A stretch of DNA of 64,000 nucleotides from Blastococcus aggregatus (GTDB lineage: Bacteria > Actinomycetota > Actinomycetes > Mycobacteriales > Geodermatophilaceae). The translations under genes and the position numbers were made by a program. The stretch is from assembly GCF_900221005.1 (NCBI RefSeq), contig NZ_OBQI01000006.1:310001-374000 (forward strand), read 5' to 3'. Of this stretch, positions 33,798 through 42,913 are shown piece after piece (the first letter of the stretch is position 1; the number at the start of each line of letters is the position of its first letter). Under the pieces are notes generated by a model, which was not told the DNA's origin, ran no database searches, and saw nothing but the letters and a program-made list of their open reading frames with translations.

Positions 33798-34145
33798 GCG
33801 CGAGCCGAGTGCTGTGGGGCCCGGAGGGTCCCGCGCAGGGATGACCGCCGCGCTGAGCTCAGCCGGGGGGGCTCCTGGCCGTGTGCAGCCCGAGTGGGGC
33901 CCGGAGGGTCCAGGGCAGGGATGACCGACGCGCTCGTCGCAGCAGGGGACGGCACGTGGCCGCGGTGAGTGCTGTGCAGCCCGAGTGGGGCCCGGAGGGT
34001 CCCGCGCAGGGACGACCGACGCGCTCAGCTCAGCAGGGGACGGCACGTGGCCGCGGTGTCGTCCGGAGGACGACAGTGTCATCGTGTGACGGGTCGGTCC
34101 GGTCGCCTCCCGGAACGCGGTGGCGTGCGGGCCTAGACTCGGTCC
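33798..34145. repeat. Three imperfect tandem repeats in a gene-free stretch
   Basis: Copies start near 33806, 33884 and 33973 (spacings about 80 and 91 bp). The core GTGGGGCCCGGAGGGTC is followed by GCAGGGATGACCG-type sequence and, in copies 2 and 3, by AGCAGGGGACGGCACGTGGC. Copy 1 diverges in its second half. The unit is GC-rich and able to fold. It is followed by a hairpin TGTCGTCC-GGA-GGACGACA (34057-34075). No reading frame is convincing; it lies after cwlM and before the aminotransferase promoter (TAGACT, 34134-34139). Confidence 0.75.
34057..34075 (+). terminator. Hairpin after the tandem repeats
   Basis: TGTCGTCC (34057-34064), loop GGA, GGACGACA (34068-34075): a perfect 8-bp stem. 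A similar GTCGTCC/GGACGAC hairpin follows the DUF3566 gene at 61260-61276. Confidence 0.55.
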
Positions 34146-35570
34146 GTGGCCACCTCCCCGCCCGGCTCGTCGGCCGGTTCCGGACAGCAGGGCGCGCACC
34201 GCGGTGCGCCCCACCCCTCCCCGCGGCATCCGCGGCTGGACCCGCTGGCCGACCGCTACGCAGCACGCACCCACGGGATGAAGAGCTCGGAGATCCGTGC
34301 GCTGTTCTCCGTGGTCAGTCGGCCCGAGGTCGTCTCCCTCGCCGGCGGCATGCCCGCCGTCACCGCCCTGCCCCTGGACGCCGTCGGCTCGATGATCGGC
34401 GACCTGGTGTCCGGGATGGGCGCGCAGACCCTGCAGTACGGCTCCGGTCAGGGGGACCCGCGGCTGCGCGAGCGGATCTGCGACGTCATGGCGCTGGAGG
34501 GGATCCACGACGCCTCGGCCAGCGAGGTCGTCGTCACGGTCGGATCCCAGCAGGGTCTGGACCTCGTCACCCGCGTCTTCGTCGACCCCGGCGACGTGAT
34601 CCTGGCCGAGGCGCCGTCCTACGTCGGTGCGCTGGGTGTCTTCCAGTCCGCCGAGGCCCGCGTACGCCACGTCGCCATGGACGACGACGGGCTGATCCCG
34701 GAGGCGCTCGAGGAGGCCCTGCTCGACTGCCGGGCCGCGGGCGACCGGGTCAAGTTCCTGTACACGGTGCCGAACTTCCACAACCCCGCCGGCGTCACGC
34801 TCACCGAGCCGCGACGCGAGGCGATCATCGCCCTCGCCGAGAAGTACGACCTGCTGGTCATCGAGGACAACCCCTACGGTCTCCTGGGCTTCGAGCACGA
34901 GCCACTGCGGGCGCTGCGGGCGCGCAACTCGGAGCGGGTCATCTACCTCGGCTCGTTCTCCAAGACGTTCTCGCCGGGGCTGCGGGTCGGTTGGGTGCTC
35001 GCGCCGCTCGCCGTCCGCGAGAAGCTGGTGCTGGCGACCGAGGCGCAGGTGCTCTGCCCGCCCTCGCTCACCCAGTACGCCGTCGCCCGGTACCTGGACA
35101 CCCAGCCCTGGCGCGAGCAGATCAAGATCTTCACCGAGCTGTACCGCGAGCGCCGCGACGCCTGCCTGGAGTCCCTCGAGGCCCTCATGCCGGCCGGCAC
35201 CACCTGGACCAGGCCCGACGGTGGCTTCTACGTGTGGCTCAAGCTCCCGCACGGTCTGGACGCCAAGCTGATGCAGCCGCGCGCGGTGAACGCGCTGGTC
35301 GCCTACGTCCCCGGCATCGGCTTCTACGCCGACGGGAGCGGCCAGGAGTACATGCGGCTGTCCTACTGCTACCCCGAGCCCGACCAGATCCGCGAGGGCG
35401 TCCGCCGGCTGGCCCGCGTCATCGAGGCGGAGCTCGACCTGCACAGCACCTTCGACGCCGTCGACACCGGCACCTTCCGCGCGGTCCGGCCGGATGCCGA
35501 CGGCCGGTTCAGCGGGTCCGGCACCATCGTGGGGCCCGCCAACAGCAACGCCTACGAGGACGGCCGATGA
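34146..35570 (+). CDS. PLP-dependent aminotransferase (class I/II, 2-aminoadipate-type)
   Basis: 474 residues. Fold-type I features: LQYGSGQGDPRLRERI, VPNFHNPAGVT, LLVIEDNPYG with the PLP-ring Asp, and SFSKTFSPGLRVGWV with the Schiff-base Lys. No N-terminal HTH, so not a MocR regulator, though most like the aminotransferases related to that group (LysN/2-aminoadipate type). Substrate uncertain. GTG at 34146 follows TAGACT by 6 nt (leaderless). Its stop overlaps the next ATG (ATGA), coupling it to a D-Ala-D-Ala ligase-like gene, which hints at amino acid supply for wall precursors. Confidence 0.88.
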   Translation: MATSPPGSSAGSGQQGAHRGAPHPSPRHPRLDPLADRYAARTHGMKSSEIRALFSVVSRPEVVSLAGGMPAVTALPLDAVGSMIGDLVSGMGAQTLQYGSGQGDPRLRERICDVMALEGIHDASASEVVVTVGSQQGLDLVTRVFVDPGDVILAEAPSYVGALGVFQSAEARVRHVAMDDDGLIPEALEEALLDCRAAGDRVKFLYTVPNFHNPAGVTLTEPRREAIIALAEKYDLLVIEDNPYGLLGFEHEPLRALRARNSERVIYLGSFSKTFSPGLRVGWVLAPLAVREKLVLATEAQVLCPPSLTQYAVARYLDTQPWREQIKIFTELYRERRDACLESLEALMPAGTTWTRPDGGFYVWLKLPHGLDAKLMQPRAVNALVAYVPGIGFYADGSGQEYMRLSYCYPEPDQIREGVRRLARVIEAELDLHSTFDAVDTGTFRAVRPDADGRFSGSGTIVGPANSNAYEDGR

Positions 35571-36562
35571 CCGAGTCCGCACCCGCCCCGGCACCCGCCC
35601 CCGAGAGCGCACCACACCCGCTGCGGGCCGTCGTCCTGGCCGGCGGGCTGACCTTCGAGCGCGAGGTGTCGCTCTCCTCGGGCACCCAGGTCGTCGAGGA
35701 GCTCACCCGAGTCGGCCTGGACGCCGAGCTCCGGGACGCCGACGCCGATCTGCTGCCCGGACTCGCCGCCTCCCCGGCTGACGCGGTCTTCATCGCCCTG
35801 CACGGCGCCACGGGTGAGGACGGCGCCCTGCGCGCGGTGCTGGACCTCGCCGGGGTGCCCTACGTCGGCTCGCCCGCCGCCGCCTGCCGCCTCGCATGGG
35901 ACAAGCCGGCCGCCAAGTCGGTCGTCCGCTCCGCCGGCATCACCACGCCCGACTGGGTCGCGCTCCCCCACAGCACCTTCCGCGAGCTGGGCGCCGGCAC
36001 GGTGCTGGACCTGATGGTGGCCCGGCTGGGGCTGCCGCTCATGGTCAAGCCGGCCTCGGGCGGGTCGGCCCTCGGCGTCCAGCGGATCAACCGCGTGGAG
36101 GACCTGCCCGCCGCCATGGTGAGCTGCTTCGCCTACGGCGACACCGTGATGGTGGAGCGGTACGTGGAGGGCGTCGAGGTGGCGCTGGCGGTGATCGACC
36201 TCGGCGACGGCCCGCAGGCCCTGCCGGCGGTCGAGATCACCCCCGAGTCCGGCGTCTTCGACTACACCGCCCGCTACACCCCGGGGCTCACCGAGTACCA
36301 CGCGCCCGCCCGCATCCCGGACGACGTCGCGGCGAAGGCGGCTGCGGTCGCCGTCCGCGTGCACGAGACCCTGGGCCTGGCCGACCTCTCCCGCACCGAC
36401 GCGATCATCACGCCGGACGGCGAGGTGCACTTCCTCGAGGTGAACGTCTCGCCCGGGCTGACCGAGACGTCGATGTTCCCGATGGCGATCGAGGCCGCCG
36501 GGTACGAGCTCGGCGACGTGATCGCCAGGCTGCTCGCGGCGCGGGCGGCCACGGCCCGCTGA
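35567..36562 (+). CDS. D-alanine-D-alanine ligase-like ATP-grasp enzyme
   Basis: 331 residues of ATP-grasp fold. N-terminal VVLAGGLTFEREVSLSSG resembles Ddl (GG-x-S-x-EREVSL-x-SG), FIALHGATGEDGALRAVLD and VPYVGSPAAACRLAWDK follow, LMVKPASGGSALGVQRI binds ATP, and EVNVSPGLTETSMFPMA carries the Mg ligands (Glu, Asn). The first motif reads GGLTFEREVS, a small departure from classical Ddl. It could be a second Ddl or ligate another dipeptide. ATGA overlap with the aminotransferase implies coupled expression. A hairpin follows. Confidence 0.85.
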   Translation: MTESAPAPAPAPESAPHPLRAVVLAGGLTFEREVSLSSGTQVVEELTRVGLDAELRDADADLLPGLAASPADAVFIALHGATGEDGALRAVLDLAGVPYVGSPAAACRLAWDKPAAKSVVRSAGITTPDWVALPHSTFRELGAGTVLDLMVARLGLPLMVKPASGGSALGVQRINRVEDLPAAMVSCFAYGDTVMVERYVEGVEVALAVIDLGDGPQALPAVEITPESGVFDYTARYTPGLTEYHAPARIPDDVAAKAAAVAVRVHETLGLADLSRTDAIITPDGEVHFLEVNVSPGLTETSMFPMAIEAAGYELGDVIARLLAARAATAR

Positions 36563-36581
36563 TCCCGGTCCCGCACGACGA

Positions 36582-36614
36582 GGCCCCCATAACGTCTGTG
36601 ACGTTATGGGGGCC
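36582..36614. terminator. Bidirectional terminator between ligase gene and parB
   Basis: GGCCCCCATAACGT (36582-36595), loop CTGTG, ACGTTATGGGGGCC (36601-36614): perfect 14-bp stem between convergent genes. Confidence 0.88.
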
Positions 36615-36634
36615 CGCGCACAGGTAGGGGCTGG

Positions 36635-37729
36635 TCAGGCCTCCGGGCGCCGTCCGGTGATCTCGGGCGCCATCACGCCGATGATCCGCTGGAGGTCGTC
36701 GACCGAGCCGAACTCGACGACGATCTTGCCCTTCGAGCGACCGATCTGGATCTTGACCTTCGTCTCGAAGCGGTCGGACAGCCGGGAGCCCAGCTCCTCG
36801 ACCCCGGGGGCGGAGATGTTCCGCGTCCGGCGCTTGGCGGCCGGCCGCTCCAGGGCCGCCATCGCGACGGCCTCCTCGGTGGCCCGCACCGACATGCCCT
36901 CCGCCACGATGCGGGTGGCGAGGGCGTCCTGGGCCTCGGCGTCGGCGAGCCCGAGCAGGGCGCGGGCGTGGCCGGCGGAGATGACCCCCGCGGCGACGCG
37001 CGTCTGCACCTTCACCGGCAGCTTCATCAACCGGATGGTGTTCGTTACCTGCGAGCGGCTGCGGCCGATCTTGCTGGCCAGCTCCTCGTGGGTGGCGCCG
37101 AACTCCTCCAGCAGCTGCTGGTAGGCGGCGGCCTCCTCGAGCGGGTTCAGCTGCACCCGGTGGATGTTCTCCAGCAGGGCGTCGCGCAGCATCGCGTCGT
37201 CCGTGGTGTCGCGGACGATGGCCGGAACGGTCTCCAGGCCGGCGACACGGGCCGCACGCAGGCGGCGCTCGCCCATGATGAGCTCGTAGGTGACCGCGCC
37301 GCCCTCGGCGCCGGCGTTCTCCCGGACGACGATCGGCTGGAGCAGGCCGAACTCCTTGACGCTGTGGGCGAGCTCCTCCAGCGCCTCGTCGTCGAAGACC
37401 TGCCGGGGCTGCTTGGGGTTCGGGACGACGTCGTCGACCGCGACCTCGCGCAACTGGGCGCCGGGGACGCCGAGCGCACCCGAGGGCTCGACGCTGCGGA
37501 CCGCCGGCGCGGGAGCGGCGCTGTCCGTCACCGGCCCGTCGTTCGACGACGGCTCGGAGGGCGGCGGCGGCACGAGGCTCACCGGTGAGCTCGACCGCTC
37601 GTCGTCCGACGGCCGGTCGGCAGGCGCTTCAGCGGGGTGCGTCTCGGCAACCGGTGCCGGGGTCGCCGGCGGCGGCCCCGTCGGGATGAGAGCGGCCAGT
37701 CCGCGCCCCAGTCCACCGCGCTTGCTCAT
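36635..37729 (-). CDS. parB: Chromosome partitioning protein ParB
   Basis: 364 residues. The N-terminus [16 protein letters not shown] binds ParA; after a disordered linker, the CTPase/ParB box ([16 protein letters not shown]), the HTH ([20 protein letters not shown]) and [11 protein letters not shown] are complete, and the C-terminus dimerises. It spreads from parS as a CTP-dependent clamp. Several parS sites lie in the window: 38874-38889 and 38907-38922 just upstream of parA, and others in pcnA and an SDR gene. parA lies 91 bp upstream. Confidence 0.97.
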   Translation of the reverse strand: MSKRGGLGRGLAALIPTGPPPATPAPVAETHPAEAPADRPSDDERSSSPVSLVPPPPSEPSSNDGPVTDSAAPAPAVRSVEPSGALGVPGAQLREVAVDDVVPNPKQPRQVFDDEALEELAHSVKEFGLLQPIVVRENAGAEGGAVTYELIMGERRLRAARVAGLETVPAIVRDTTDDAMLRDALLENIHRVQLNPLEEAAAYQQLLEEFGATHEELASKIGRSRSQVTNTIRLMKLPVKVQTRVAAGVISAGHARALLGLADAEAQDALATRIVAEGMSVRATEEAVAMAALERPAAKRRTRNISAPGVEELGSRLSDRFETKVKIQIGRSKGKIVVEFGSVDDLQRIIGVMAPEITGRRPEA

Positions 37730-37820
37730 CGCTGCTCCTCGCTCACGCGTGCTCCTCGCTGGCGCTCGTCATCCGCGTGACCGGGCGCTGCTGTGCTCAT
37801 CGGTTCGCTCGCAAGCTCGC

Positions 37821-38855
37821 TCACGAGCCGTCCTGCGTACCCGGGGGTGGACCGTCGGCGACGGCGAAGGCCGTCGCGGCGGCCGGTGTGCTCGTGCGGT
37901 CGATCGGGGGGAGATCCACCCCGCGGTGCGCCAGTTCACGCGCCGCCTCGACGTAGCTCGTCGATCCGCGGGATCCGGGGTCGTAGGTCAGCACCGACTG
38001 GCCGTAGCCCGGGGCCTCGGACACCCGGACGTTGCGCGGGATCACGGCGTTCAGCACGACGTCGCCGAAGTGGTTGCGCACCTCGTCGGCGACCTGGTCG
38101 GCGAGCTTGGTCCGGCCGTCGTACATCGTGAGCAGGATCGTGCGGACGGCGATGCCGGGATTCAGGTGCTGCCGGACCAGGTCGATGTTGTTGAGCAGCT
38201 GACCCAGGCCCTCCAGCGCGTAGTACTCGCACTGGATCGGGATCAGCACCTCGTCGCCCGCCACGAGCGCGTTGAGGGTGAGCAGTCCCAGGGACGGCGG
38301 GCAGTCGATCAGCACGTAGTGCGGCCGCTTCTCCGGGGGGAGCGCGGCGATGTAGCCCTCGATCGCGCGGCGCAGCCGGTGCTCGCGGGCGACGACCGAG
38401 ACGAGCTCGATCTCGGCGCCCGCCAGGTCGATGGTCGCGGGGACGCAGAGCAGGTGCGGGCTCGCCGTGGTCGCGTGCACGACCTCGGTGAGGGTGCTGT
38501 CCCCGACCAGGGCGTCGTAGATGGACGGCGTGCCGACCGTGTGGTCCACACCGAGGGCGGTGCTCGCGTTGCCCTGGGGATCCAGGTCGATGACCAGCGT
38601 CCGCAGCCCGTAGAGCGCGAGCGCGACGCCGAGGTTGACCGTGGACGTCGTCTTCCCGACGCCGCCCTTCTGGTTCGCGATGGTGATGATCCGGATCCGC
38701 GCCGGCGGAGGGAAGGGATCCTGGTCCGCGGCGTGCAGCACCCGGGTCGCCCGGAGCGCCTCCATGGCGATCGGGCTGTCGAAGTCCGCCATGCCCCCGG
38801 AAGACGACTGGTCGGCCGCGAGGCTGCTCCGCAGCCGCTCGCCCGGGTCGGTCAT
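37821..38855 (-). CDS. parA: Chromosome partitioning ATPase ParA
   Basis: 344 residues. Deviant Walker A KGGVGKTT in ITIANQKGGVGKTTSTVNLG near residue 65, Walker A' LVIDLDPQGNAS and Walker B YVLIDCPPSLG. It forms the nucleoid gradient that moves ParB-parS. ATG at 38855 has AGGAGG 7 nt upstream. It lies between rsmG and parB in one leftward cluster, with two parS sites in its leader. Confidence 0.96.
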   Translation of the reverse strand: MTDPGERLRSSLAADQSSSGGMADFDSPIAMEALRATRVLHAADQDPFPPPARIRIITIANQKGGVGKTTSTVNLGVALALYGLRTLVIDLDPQGNASTALGVDHTVGTPSIYDALVGDSTLTEVVHATTASPHLLCVPATIDLAGAEIELVSVVAREHRLRRAIEGYIAALPPEKRPHYVLIDCPPSLGLLTLNALVAGDEVLIPIQCEYYALEGLGQLLNNIDLVRQHLNPGIAVRTILLTMYDGRTKLADQVADEVRNHFGDVVLNAVIPRNVRVSEAPGYGQSVLTYDPGSRGSTSYVEAARELAHRGVDLPPIDRTSTPAAATAFAVADGPPPGTQDGS

Positions 38856-38873
38856 CGCAGTTCCTCCTGGTGG

Positions 38874-38889
38874 CGTTTCACGTGGAACG
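38874..38889. other. parS site upstream of parA (1)
   Basis: CGTTTCACGTGGAACG, close to the consensus TGTTTCACGTGAAACA, is 19 bp from the parA start. Confidence 0.85.
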
Positions 38890-38906
38890 GGTCGGGCATC
38901 TGCACC

Positions 38907-38922
38907 TGTTCCACGTGGAACA
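38907..38922. other. parS site upstream of parA (2)
   Basis: TGTTCCACGTGGAACA is a perfect 16-bp palindrome in the parA-rsmG gap, 33 bp from the first site. This is the best parS in the window. Confidence 0.92.
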
Positions 38923-38955
38923 GGTCGCTCCTCAGCATCTCGCGGGGGAGAGCCG

Positions 38956-39627
38956 TCACCGTGCCCCACGCGTCATGACCACCACGGTAGTGGCAGCGGA
39001 CCCCAGCGACGCACCGACCGCCCGCGGGTGGATGTCGCGCATGCCCGCCGCCTCCAGTTCGGGAACCAGCGACGGCAACTCCTCGAGCGCGCGGGCACCC
39101 ACGAGGGCGACCAACTGGGTGCCCGGGCGCAGCAGGCCACGGCACCAGCCGACCAGCCGGGGGAGCGGTGCGACCGCGCGGGCGGTGACGACGTCGACCT
39201 CGCCCACGGCGACGGCGACGGATCGCTCCTCGGCCCGCCCGCGGAGCACCCGCCAGGGCGTCCGCTGGACCTCGGACAGCTCGCTGACCGCCTCCTGCAG
39301 GAACTCGACCCGCCGGGCCATCGGCTCGACCAGCGTCAGCGCGACGTCGGGGCGCGCGAGACCCAGCGGGATGCCCGGCAGGCCCGCTCCGCTGCCCACG
39401 TCGACCACCCGCGCACCCTCGGGCACCGCCTCGGCCACGGCGGCGCTGTTGAGCACGTGCCGCTCCCACAGACGCGGCACCTCGCGCGGGCCGATGAGGC
39501 CACGGGTCACGCCGTCGGAGGCGAGCTTGGCGACGAAGGCCAGCGCCGCGGGCAGGGCGTCGCCGAAGACCTCCGCGGCCACCGGGGGCGGCGGAGGGGC
39601 CTCGGGCGTGCGCTCCGCCTCGGTCAC
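38956..39627 (-). CDS. rsmG: 16S rRNA (guanine-N7) methyltransferase RsmG
   Basis: 223 residues. SAM-binding VVDVGSGAGLPGIPLGLARP near residue 70, LVEPMARRVEFLQE and VVTARAVAPLPRLV identify RsmG (GidB), which methylates G527 of 16S rRNA (E. coli numbering). Loss of this enzyme gives low-level streptomycin resistance in other bacteria. GTG start shares GTGA with the jag stop. In the conserved rpmH-to-parB cluster. Confidence 0.96.
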   Translation of the reverse strand: MTEAERTPEAPPPPPVAAEVFGDALPAALAFVAKLASDGVTRGLIGPREVPRLWERHVLNSAAVAEAVPEGARVVDVGSGAGLPGIPLGLARPDVALTLVEPMARRVEFLQEAVSELSEVQRTPWRVLRGRAEERSVAVAVGEVDVVTARAVAPLPRLVGWCRGLLRPGTQLVALVGARALEELPSLVPELEAAGMRDIHPRAVGASLGSAATTVVVMTRGAR

Positions 39628-40229
39628 GCGTCCGGCAGGACCACGACGCGGCGGTTCGGCTCCTCGCCCTCCGACTCGCTGTGCACGCCGGTCACGCCGG
39701 CGATCACGTCGTGGACGACCTTGCGCTCGAACGGGTTCATCGGGCTGAGCCGCTCCGGCTGGCCGCTCTCGGCGACCCGGCGGGCCGTCTCGCCCGCCAG
39801 GCCGGTGAGGTCGGTCCGCCGCTTGGCCCGGAAGCCACCGACGTCCAGCATCAGCCGGCTGCGGACGCCGGTGGACTGCGCGACGGCGAGCCGGGTGAGC
39901 TCCTGCAGCGCCTCCAGCGTGGCGCCGTCCGGGCCGATCAGGTCGTTCAGCCGACCGCCCACGATCGCGACCGACGCGCGGTCGCCCTCGACGTCGAGGT
40001 CGATGTCACCGTCCACGTCGAGGATGTCGAGGAGCCGCTCCAGGTAGTCCCCGGCGACGTCACCCTCCTGGACGAGCAGGGCCTCCCCACGCGGCCCGGT
40101 GGACGCAGGAGCCGCACCGGCCCCGTCCGTCTCGAGGTCGGCGGGCTCGACGAGCGCGTCGTCGCTGGCCGCATCGGCGTCCGGGAGCGCCGGAGCGCTG
40201 TCGATGGGGTGCTGCTGAGGGGCACTCAC
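39624..40229 (-). CDS. jag: Jag/KhpB RNA-binding protein
   Basis: 201 residues. KH domain around VAIVGGRLNDLIGPDGATLEAL and R3H domain around LSPMNPFERKVVHDVI. Bacterial Jag/KhpB binds RNA and influences cell division and wall synthesis in firmicutes. GTG at 40229 is the start: GGAGG lies 7 nt upstream. The N-terminal 75 residues are acidic and disordered. Between yidC and rsmG as usual. Confidence 0.93.
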   Translation of the reverse strand: MSAPQQHPIDSAPALPDADAASDDALVEPADLETDGAGAAPASTGPRGEALLVQEGDVAGDYLERLLDILDVDGDIDLDVEGDRASVAIVGGRLNDLIGPDGATLEALQELTRLAVAQSTGVRSRLMLDVGGFRAKRRTDLTGLAGETARRVAESGQPERLSPMNPFERKVVHDVIAGVTGVHSESEGEEPNRRVVVLPDA

Positions 40230-40308
40230 GGAGATTCCTCCACTGTCGGTTCGGGCATCCGGGATGGCCCCGGTGGTCGAGGTCCGGACCGCAGTCCGGA
40301 GTGCGCCG

Positions 40309-41373
40309 TCAACGGCGTTTGCGCTTGCCCCGGTTCGCGGGGCCCTGGCCGGCCCGGCCGGCGCCCCCGCGGGGTCCGTTGCCGGCCGCTCCGCCCGGTC
40401 GGCCGTCCGCCGCACCGGCGGCCGTCGCGCCGTTCGGCGTCGTGCCGTCCACCGCGCCGTCGACCGTGCTCTCGGGTGCGGCGGTCGCGGGGCGGCCCGG
40501 CTTCGGGCGCACCGGCTTGGCTCCGGGCTTGGGGGCGAGGGTCTTCGGGTCGATCACGGGCTTGTCGGCAGCGGCCTTGGCCTTGGCCGCGGGCGAGCCG
40601 GCCGGCGGCAGCTTGCGGAGGATGAAGAACTGCTGGCCGAACGTCCAGGCGTTGTTCACGACCCAGTAGAGGAGGACGCCGATCGGGAAGAAGAAGCCCG
40701 TGACGAAAAGGCTCAGCGGCATGCCGTAGAGCAGCAGCTTCTGCACCATGGCGGCCTGGCCCTCGACGGGGCCGGAGCGCTTCATGACCTGCTTCTGGGT
40801 GAAGAAGGTGGTCAGGCACATCAGCGGGATGAGGATCAGCGCGACGGTGCGGATGCTGCCGTAGGTGACCCCGTCCAGGGCCAGGATCGCCTGCTCCTTG
40901 GCACCGTCCATGTTGAACGACGAGGAGATCGGCGCTCCGAACAGATCGGCGCGGGCCGCCTGGTCGGTGAGCTCGTCGGACCAGCTGTAGAGGCCGTCCT
41001 TGTCCGGGGCCAGCCGGCGCAGCACGTGGAAGAGCGAGATGAAGATCGGGATCTGCGGCAGGATCGGCAGGCAGCCGGCCAGCGGGTTGACCCCACGCTC
41101 CTTCTGCAGCGCCATGATCGCCTGGCTCATGCCCTGGCGGTCGCTGCCGTACTGCTTGCGCAGCTTCGCGATCTCGGGCTGCAGCTCCTGCATCGCCCGC
41201 TGCGACTTCACCTGCTTGACGAACAGCGGGAAGAGCAGCAGCCGGACGGTGACGACCAGCAGCGCGATCGACAGCGCCCAGGTGAGGCCGCCGGCCGGGT
41301 CGAGGAAGGTCGAGAGCACGTCGTGCCACCGGGCCATCACCCAGGCGATCGCGGTGTACAGCCAGTCAAGCAA
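40309..41373 (-). CDS. yidC: Membrane protein insertase YidC
   Basis: 354 residues. Five-helix Oxa1-type core: [20 protein letters not shown] with the buried Arg in the groove, [20 protein letters not shown], and [19 protein letters not shown]. The C-terminal tail of about 100 residues is basic and Ala/Gly-rich, ending RGKRKRR. It inserts proteins with or without SecYEG. TTG at 41373 is the start, with GAGGAG 7 nt upstream; it overlaps the yidD stop by 8 nt. Confidence 0.95.
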   Translation of the reverse strand: MLDWLYTAIAWVMARWHDVLSTFLDPAGGLTWALSIALLVVTVRLLLFPLFVKQVKSQRAMQELQPEIAKLRKQYGSDRQGMSQAIMALQKERGVNPLAGCLPILPQIPIFISLFHVLRRLAPDKDGLYSWSDELTDQAARADLFGAPISSSFNMDGAKEQAILALDGVTYGSIRTVALILIPLMCLTTFFTQKQVMKRSGPVEGQAAMVQKLLLYGMPLSLFVTGFFFPIGVLLYWVVNNAWTFGQQFFILRKLPPAGSPAAKAKAAADKPVIDPKTLAPKPGAKPVRPKPGRPATAAPESTVDGAVDGTTPNGATAAGAADGRPGGAAGNGPRGGAGRAGQGPANRGKRKRR

Positions 41374-41719
41374 CGGAGGTCTCCTCGTTCGCCCGGCGCA
41401 GGGCCGGCGGGGTGGCACGGTCGGATGAGGGTGCCGCCGTCGGAGGCACCGCAGTGCTCGACGCCTGGGCAGGCAGGCTGGTTCCGGAGAGGGGCGGCAC
41501 GTGGTCCACCCCGCCGGGGTGCCAGGGCGCGCACTTCAGGATCCGGCGCAGGGCGAGCCAGCTCCCGCGCGCGGCTCCGTGTCGCTCGATCGCCTCGGCG
41601 GCGTATGCGCTGCAGGTGGGGTAGAAGCGGCACCGCGGCGGCAGCGCGGGGCTGATCGCCCGCGAGTAGAAGCCGACGACGGCCAGCAGCGCCCGTCGCA
41701 CCGGTGCGCGCCCGCTCAT
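41366..41719 (-). CDS. yidD: Membrane protein insertion factor YidD
   Basis: 117 residues. Signature [31 protein letters not shown] with conserved Cys residues and [13 protein letters not shown]. YidD assists YidC. The C-terminal 40 residues are an extension. It overlaps rnpA by 4 nt (ATGA) and yidC by 8 nt, so the three are translationally coupled. Confidence 0.95.
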   Translation of the reverse strand: MSGRAPVRRALLAVVGFYSRAISPALPPRCRFYPTCSAYAAEAIERHGAARGSWLALRRILKCAPWHPGGVDHVPPLSGTSLPAQASSTAVPPTAAPSSDRATPPALRRANEETSVA

Positions 41720-42117
41720 CGGTCGGCCCGAGGGCCGAGCAGCCGGTCCAGGCCGCGGCTCAGGTCACGGTGCAGTTCCGCCGAGCCGGCGGACGCCGCC
41801 TCCGGCCGAGCACGCACGACCAGGTCGGCCGTGGCCGGCAGGCGGTCGAGCTCGGCGCGGACCACCGCGCGGAGCCGGCGCGTCACGCGATGGCGGACGA
41901 CGGAGTTGCCCACCGACCTGCCCACCACGAAACCGGCCCGAGCACCGGACGGCAGCACCGGGCGCGCGTTCTCGCTGCGTGCCGGATGACCGCCCGCGTG
42001 CGCGGGCCGTTCGGGGAGGAGGTGGAGCACCATGGTCGGCCGCCCGGCACGTCGACCGGACCGGACGACCGCGGTGAACTCCGGGCGCCGGCGCAGGCGT
42101 GCCTGCGCGGGCAGCAC
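41716..42117 (-). CDS. rnpA: Ribonuclease P protein component
   Basis: 133 residues. Starts [20 protein letters not shown]; the RNR motif [20 protein letters not shown] binds the P RNA. It helps RNase P mature tRNA 5' ends. It starts 1 bp after the rpmH stop and overlaps yidD by 4 nt. Confidence 0.95.
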   Translation of the reverse strand: MLPAQARLRRRPEFTAVVRSGRRAGRPTMVLHLLPERPAHAGGHPARSENARPVLPSGARAGFVVGRSVGNSVVRHRVTRRLRAVVRAELDRLPATADLVVRARPEAASAGSAELHRDLSRGLDRLLGPRADR

Positions 42118-42118
42118 G

Positions 42119-42256
42119 TCAGGCGGAGAGCTTCTCGCGACCCTTGCGCCGGCGGCCGGCGAGGATCGCTCGGCCGGCGCGGGTGCGCATCCGCAGCCGG
42201 AAGCCGTGGGTCTTGGACCGGCGACGGTTGTTCGGCTGGAACGTGCGCTTGCTCAC
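42119..42256 (-). CDS. rpmH: 50S ribosomal protein L34
   Basis: A 45-residue, very basic protein: [19 protein letters not shown] followed by [20 protein letters not shown], ending LSA. Start GTG at 42256 with GAGTACCTC-type leader. First gene of the leftward rpmH-rnpA-yidD-yidC-jag-rsmG cluster, divergent from dnaA. Confidence 0.96.
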   Translation of the reverse strand: MSKRTFQPNNRRRSKTHGFRLRMRTRAGRAILAGRRRKGREKLSA

Positions 42257-42913
42257 GAGGTACTCCCACTATCACGTTCGGCGGTGCGCGCCACCGGTGG
42301 GCGGACGCGCGCGGGGTGCCGGCCGGGACGGCGTTCGCCGCACCCACCCCGGACCCCGGAAGCTGGTCTTTCCGCAACGAGCCCCACACCCACCAGCCGC
42401 GCGCGAGGCGGGCATGGCGGCAGGAGCCGTCACGGACTCCGGACAGCATAACCGAGGATTCCCGCCCGACGGTGGCGGGGATTCATCCGGACCGCCCATG
42501 ATGCCCCGACCGGGGTGGCGGGCCGGCGGCGGCGCGCCGCCGCGACGCGCCCGGAACCGGAACCGCGTCGTTGCCGGGCTGTGGACGGGGCTGTTAGCGT
42601 CGCCGTCGCCCCGCACCGGACGACAGGGTCACGGCGCGTGGGCCGACCCGAAGGTCAACCGAGCCCCCGTAGCGCCCGCAGACCCCGACGACGGGGTGCT
42701 GACCAGCAGAAACGCTGGCCAGTCCCCGGCCCTCGCCGGCCCCGGTGGCATCGCCACCGGTCGTGCACAGCCTGTGGACACCCGTGTGGAACACGAGCGT
42801 CCGCAGCTGCCGTGGGGGAACGCACCAGATCCGCCGGCAGGCACCACGCTGACGGGATCGGAACGCCACGGGGGACCGACCACCGGGGTCGACTGCATGG
42901 GGAGGACGACGGC
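42257..42913. other. rpmH-dnaA intergenic region
   Basis: About 660 bp without a convincing gene. It must hold the divergent promoters of rpmH and dnaA. Imperfect DnaA boxes: TGTGGACGG at 42580-42588 and TGTGGACAC at 42773-42781, consistent with dnaA autoregulation. GGAGG at 42901-42905 is the dnaA ribosome site. No RNA gene recognised. Confidence 0.6.
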
